DNA from: Tenacibaculum holothuriorum
GTDB lineage: Bacteria; Bacteroidota; Bacteroidia; Flavobacteriales; Flavobacteriaceae
Assembly (NCBI RefSeq): GCF_002120225.1
Contig: NZ_LAPZ01000002.1
Location: 1 to 64,000 of the forward strand
Reading direction: 5' to 3'
DNA: 64,000 nt
Under the pieces are notes generated by a model. That model did not search any database, was not told where the DNA came from, and was given only the letters and a program-made list of their open reading frames with translations. Numbering within the stretch: the stretch's first letter is position 1; each line of letters starts with the position of its first letter. Of this stretch, positions 60,715 to 64,000 are shown piece after piece. The translations under genes were made by a program, and so were the position numbers.

Positions 60715-62424
60715 TTAGACCAAAGACACTAAAATAACAGCTTTAGTACCTTTACCCTCTTCACTTTCAAAAAACAATGCTCCTTGGTTTTTCTTTACTA
60801 ATGTTTGACACAACAACAATCCTAAACCAACACCTTTCGATCGATCTATTTTATCTATAGACAAATCTTTAAGTGAATTTACCTTTGCTAATTGCTCTGC
60901 AGTCATTCCTATACCAGAATCTTGAATTTCTATGCGTGCTTGTATTTCGGATTCTTTACTAGATGTAACATCTATACTTCCTGCTCCGTTCATATACTTA
61001 ATAGCATTGTCTATTAAATTACGAAGTACAATTTTTAGAGATTCCTTATCTACATTTACGAGTAGTCCTTCTTTAAAATCTTGCGAAATACTAATATTTC
61101 TACTTTCTGCAATATCTTCATAATCAAACAATACTTGATCTAGTAAAGGAGCCAAAGCATAACTACTTCTTTCAAAAATTAATTGATTACTTTGCTCTAA
61201 CGACCAATGCAACACATTATTTAATAAATGGCTTGTACTCTCAGTAACTGCAATTGCGGAATTCGTTACTTCTTTTACTGCATTCATATCCTTATTAGCT
61301 ACATGTTTTGCTAATTGTTCGTGTTGACGTTTAATACTATTGATAGGAGAGCGTAAATCGTGTGAAACCACAGAAAACAAATAGTTTTTAGTAGCGTTAG
61401 CAACACTCAATGCTTCTTTCTGCTGATTGATAAGTTTGTTTTTATCTTTAAGTTTTTTATAAAAAAAACCTAAACCCGCTATAAAAACTAATAAACCAGA
61501 TGTACCCGCTAACAAACCATTACGTACTACTTTTTCTCTTTTTAGCTCTTCTTCTTTAAGTAATACTTCTTGTTGCTTTTGGGCTACTGCTATTTTTTTA
61601 TCTTTCTCGGTTAGTTCCCAAATTTTATCTCGATTCCATATAGAGTCTTTCCATTTTACATATTCATCAAAATAAGCAACACTTTCCTTATAACGCTTTC
61701 TATTACGTTCTACAATTGCCATATTTTTTGATGTATTATGTTTTAATTCTATACTAGAATATCTTTTTGCTAGATCATAAGCTTCCTTAAATAACGGGAT
61801 TGCATCATCATCTAAATATTGGTTATAATATACATTTGCTAAATCAGTTTTATAACTAATTAATTCTAATGTGTCTTTTTTTTTTATAAAGATAAATTCT
61901 TTTTCAAAAAAAGACTCCGACTTTTTATAATCTTTTAAATGTAAATAGCATAAACCTATATTATGAAAAACATTCCGTTTTAATATACTATCTTCGGTAT
62001 TGTTATAATTCCATTTAGAATAATATTTAATAGCTGTTTTATAGTTTCTAAGTAAGAGATGAATTTGCCCTAATTTCAACTCTTTAAACTCTTTTAAATA
62101 AAAATCATCCGTTATAGCTTTTAAAACTTTTTCTCCTTTTAAATACATCCCTTTATTAATTGCTGATGCACCAATTATATAATAAAGAATATTTTTCTCC
62201 TCTAATGACACCTTATTATTTAAGGCTTTGGAGGCTAGAACATATGACGAATCATGTTTTTTACTTAAAAAGAAAGAAATTGATTTGCAAAAATCATCAT
62301 TATCTTGATTACAAAAAGCCGAATAACAATTTTGTAAATAATCTATTTCACTTTTTTGACAAAAAACTATATTAAAAGTAAATAAACAATATATAGTTAA
62401 AAAAGAATAATATCTATAACTCAA
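60715..62424 (-). CDS. TPR-containing sensor histidine kinase
   Basis: A 569-residue membrane kinase. A signal peptide (MSYRYYSFLTIYCLFTFNIVF) precedes an extracytoplasmic region of TPR repeats (residues ~80-250, e.g. NVFHNIGLCYLHLKDYKKSESFF). A short coiled coil leads to a membrane helix (~303-322). The H-box is SVVSHDLRSPIN with His355. The N-box is RNLIDNAIKYM, and the G boxes are DSGIGMT and KGVGLGLLLCQTLV. It is 2 bp after an orphan gene that may supply or bind its signal, and precedes the LytTR regulator. A HisKA-type kinase with a LytTR regulator is common in Bacteroidota. Confidence 0.93.
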   Translation of the reverse strand: MSYRYYSFLTIYCLFTFNIVFCQKSEIDYLQNCYSAFCNQDNDDFCKSISFFLSKKHDSSYVLASKALNNKVSLEEKNILYYIIGASAINKGMYLKGEKVLKAITDDFYLKEFKELKLGQIHLLLRNYKTAIKYYSKWNYNNTEDSILKRNVFHNIGLCYLHLKDYKKSESFFEKEFIFIKKKDTLELISYKTDLANVYYNQYLDDDAIPLFKEAYDLAKRYSSIELKHNTSKNMAIVERNRKRYKESVAYFDEYVKWKDSIWNRDKIWELTEKDKKIAVAQKQQEVLLKEEELKREKVVRNGLLAGTSGLLVFIAGLGFFYKKLKDKNKLINQQKEALSVANATKNYLFSVVSHDLRSPINSIKRQHEQLAKHVANKDMNAVKEVTNSAIAVTESTSHLLNNVLHWSLEQSNQLIFERSSYALAPLLDQVLFDYEDIAESRNISISQDFKEGLLVNVDKESLKIVLRNLIDNAIKYMNGAGSIDVTSSKESEIQARIEIQDSGIGMTAEQLAKVNSLKDLSIDKIDRSKGVGLGLLLCQTLVKKNQGALFFESEEGKGTKAVILVSLV

Positions 62425-62426
62425 TT

Positions 62427-62915
62427 TTATGTGTTTCTTACAGTTGTTACTGTTCCTCTATCTGTATCAGGGTCATCATTTCTTTCTTGCACTAAAATAG
62501 CTTCTGCATTTCCTGCTTCGCTACCTACAGAGTATACAAACTGAGTTTGATATAAATCGAATTGCGTTGCTCCATCGTTTGCATCAAACTCAAACCAAAA
62601 AGTTCTACAGTTTACTTTTCCTTGGTTAATTGGTGTATTTACATCTTGTAGTCCTTTGTATGCTAAATATAAGTAGCCTGCATTATTATCTAAAGAAATT
62701 ACTTCGTCTGGGTTTGGTGGGTTATCAATATTTAAAGTAGTAGGTACATAACTCACTATATTTACTGTATATGTATCGGCAGTAGGAGATGTTTTATAAA
62801 TATTAGCTAAAGGAGCTCCTTTAGAAATTTCACTTTCAGGAATAGCAGTTGCGTTAATTTTATTGCAGAAGTTTACAGTAATGGTTACACCATTAATAGT
62901 TTTAGTGATACTCAT
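62427..62915 (-). CDS. Unrecognised protein encoded upstream of the TPR kinase
   Basis: A 162-residue protein with no signal peptide, no membrane helix and two cysteines (FCNKIN, VNCRTF). It starts MSITKTINGVTITVNFCNKINA and looks beta-rich with acidic, Asn/Asp-rich loops. I do not recognise a family. It is separated from the kinase gene by 2 bp, so the two are co-transcribed. It could be a small signalling or effector protein; no function can be stated. Confidence 0.6.
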   Translation of the reverse strand: MSITKTINGVTITVNFCNKINATAIPESEISKGAPLANIYKTSPTADTYTVNIVSYVPTTLNIDNPPNPDEVISLDNNAGYLYLAYKGLQDVNTPINQGKVNCRTFWFEFDANDGATQFDLYQTQFVYSVGSEAGNAEAILVQERNDDPDTDRGTVTTVRNT

Positions 62916-63067
62916 ATTTTTATTATAGTTTGGTTAATAGAGTTTAAATTTACAATAAAAGTTGAGTTTTCCTAAGAAGAATATTCCATGAGATTATATT
63001 CCTATACAAAAAGTATAAAAAGGGTGTTTTTCCTGTATAGTTAGTACAACAGGTTAGATGTATAAAA

Positions 63068-64000
63068 CTATACTAAGAAGTTTTGTAACACATCAGCAAT
63101 TTTACGATTGTCTGATAATTGCGGAATCTTATTCTGTCCACCAAACTTGCCTATAGACTTCATATATTCATGAAACCCACCTTTTTTAACCTTTCTAATT
63201 ATTAACGGACGTAGTACTTTTCCTTCTATTAAATCTTTGTAATAAATGTTTTGAGATTGCATTGAAGCATCAATCTTTATTGCCATTTCTTCAAGGTTTT
63301 CTGGCTCGTTTTCAAACTCAATAAACCATTCGTGATATGGCAATCCGTTTTCAGGGTTTACTTGTGGAGCTACTGTAAACTCGCTTACATTAATTGATGT
63401 GCCTACAATAATATCATTCAACGCTTTTTCTACTTCTTTACCAATTACGTGTTCCCCAAAAGCAGAAATAAAATGTTTTATACGTCCTGTAACTTTAATC
63501 CTATACGGTTTTAGCGAAGTAAACTCAATTGTGTCACCGATATTATATCCCCAAAGACCTGCTGTGGTATTTAAAATAATTACATAATTAACTCCTAATT
63601 GTACATCTTTTAACGAAATACGTGTCGGATTTTCATCAAAAAACTCAGTAGCAGGAATAAACTCGTAGAAAATTCCATTATCTAGTTGTAATAACATTCC
63701 CTTTTCAGTTTGGGTGTCCTGATATGCTATAAATCCTTCTGAAGCTGGATACAATTCGATATAATCTATCTTCTTACCAATTAAGGCTTCGAACTTATTT
63801 TTATAAGGTTCAAAATTTACACCACCGTAAATAAAGAAGTTAAAATTAGGAAACAATTCTGAAACCGATTTTCCTGTTTTCTCAATCAGTTTTTCAAAAT
63901 ACATTTGTACCCAAGACGGAATTCCACTAATTACCGTCATGTTTTCTGGCAAGGTCTCTTCTACTATTTTATCAACCTTGGTATCCCAATCTTCTATACA
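63068..64000 (-). CDS. GH3-family acyl-adenylate-forming enzyme, 5' end beyond the window
   Basis: The reading frame is open from 63068 to the right edge; the start codon lies outside. The visible 310 codons cover the C-terminal part of a GH3-like (auxin-responsive-promoter family) protein: GIPSWVQMYFEKLIEKTGKSVSEL, YPASEGFIAYQD, NTTAGLWGYNIGDTIEF, VTGRIKHFISAFGEHVIGKEVEKAL and the end KSIGKFGGQNKIPQLSDNRKIADVL. Full family members are ~500 residues. They activate carboxylates as adenylates, and plant GH3 forms amino acid conjugates; the bacterial substrate is unknown. It is separated from the next gene by 152 bp. Confidence 0.88.
   Translation of the reverse strand, partial: CIEDWDTKVDKIVEETLPENMTVISGIPSWVQMYFEKLIEKTGKSVSELFPNFNFFIYGGVNFEPYKNKFEALIGKKIDYIELYPASEGFIAYQDTQTEKGMLLQLDNGIFYEFIPATEFFDENPTRISLKDVQLGVNYVIILNTTAGLWGYNIGDTIEFTSLKPYRIKVTGRIKHFISAFGEHVIGKEVEKALNDIIVGTSINVSEFTVAPQVNPENGLPYHEWFIEFENEPENLEEMAIKIDASMQSQNIYYKDLIEGKVLRPLIIRKVKKGGFHEYMKSIGKFGGQNKIPQLSDNRKIADVLQNFLV

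Overview
The window is AT-rich bacterial chromosome from a member of Bacteroidota, most likely a marine Flavobacteriaceae close to Tenacibaculum or Polaribacter. Three things support this. Promoters carry the Bacteroidetes -7 element TAnnTTTG. A secreted protein has a type IX secretion (T9SS) C-terminal sorting domain. The gene neighbourhoods and families are flavobacterial: ansA/exbB/exbD/exbD, DUF4097, DUF4230, DUF2975 and an ECF42 sigma factor with a YCII partner. The placement is inferred from content; no 16S gene is present.

Layout. 1-2.8 kb: a leucine-rich-repeat surface protein gene with an in-frame stop just after its signal peptide, then a LuxR-type regulator. 2.8-6.5 kb: asnS, rpoN and a degenerate PAP2-like membrane protein. 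6.5-11.7 kb: porin-like protein, exbB-membrane protein-exbD-exbD energy-transduction cluster, asparaginase, zinc peptidase. 11.7-17.4 kb: secreted protein, outer-membrane beta-barrel receptor with a LytS/LytTR-type pair, Bax-inhibitor-1 homologue. 17.4-23.5 kb: lepA, a large T9SS-secreted BNR-repeat protein, recX. 23.5-30.2 kb: a complete TetR-TolC-MFP-RND efflux operon with a clear palindromic operator. 30.3-37.1 kb: prenyl synthase, tRNA(CAU), ribE/pdxA with facing promoters, and the DUF177-rpmF-fabH-accB-accC lipid cluster. 37.2-46.7 kb: waaA, a split YeeE/YedE transporter, DUF4230, lspA, ileS, a DksA-like protein, a TerB-DnaJ protein, a bacilliredoxin. 46.8-53.3 kb: umuC-umuD in reversed order, an XRE/DUF2975 module, an Lrp regulator, HupE/UreJ, dCMP deaminase, an S41 protease. 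53.4-59.3 kb: two ECF sigma systems, one with an anti-sigma factor carrying HEAT-like repeats and two DUF4097 proteins, the other an ECF42 sigma with its YCII partner. 59.3-64 kb: a structured non-coding region, a LytTR regulator, a TPR histidine kinase, an orphan protein and the 3' part of a GH3-family gene.

Most genes are housekeeping or cell-envelope functions in compact operons separated by strong hairpin terminators. The most unusual element is the 550-bp gene-free stretch at 59.3-59.85 kb. It holds two near-identical units of about 131 nt. Each has its own TATATTTG promoter element, two hairpins that both present an AAGGGGT loop, and a terminal T-run. A third, degenerate hairpin lies between them. 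The differences between the copies keep the stems paired, often through G-U pairs, which points to a duplicated small RNA that is transcribed rightward.

Other regulatory signals worth attention are leaderless-type promoters at rpoN, the Lrp gene and umuC, a putative ECF42 target promoter, and a terminator-like hairpin ending at a start codon.
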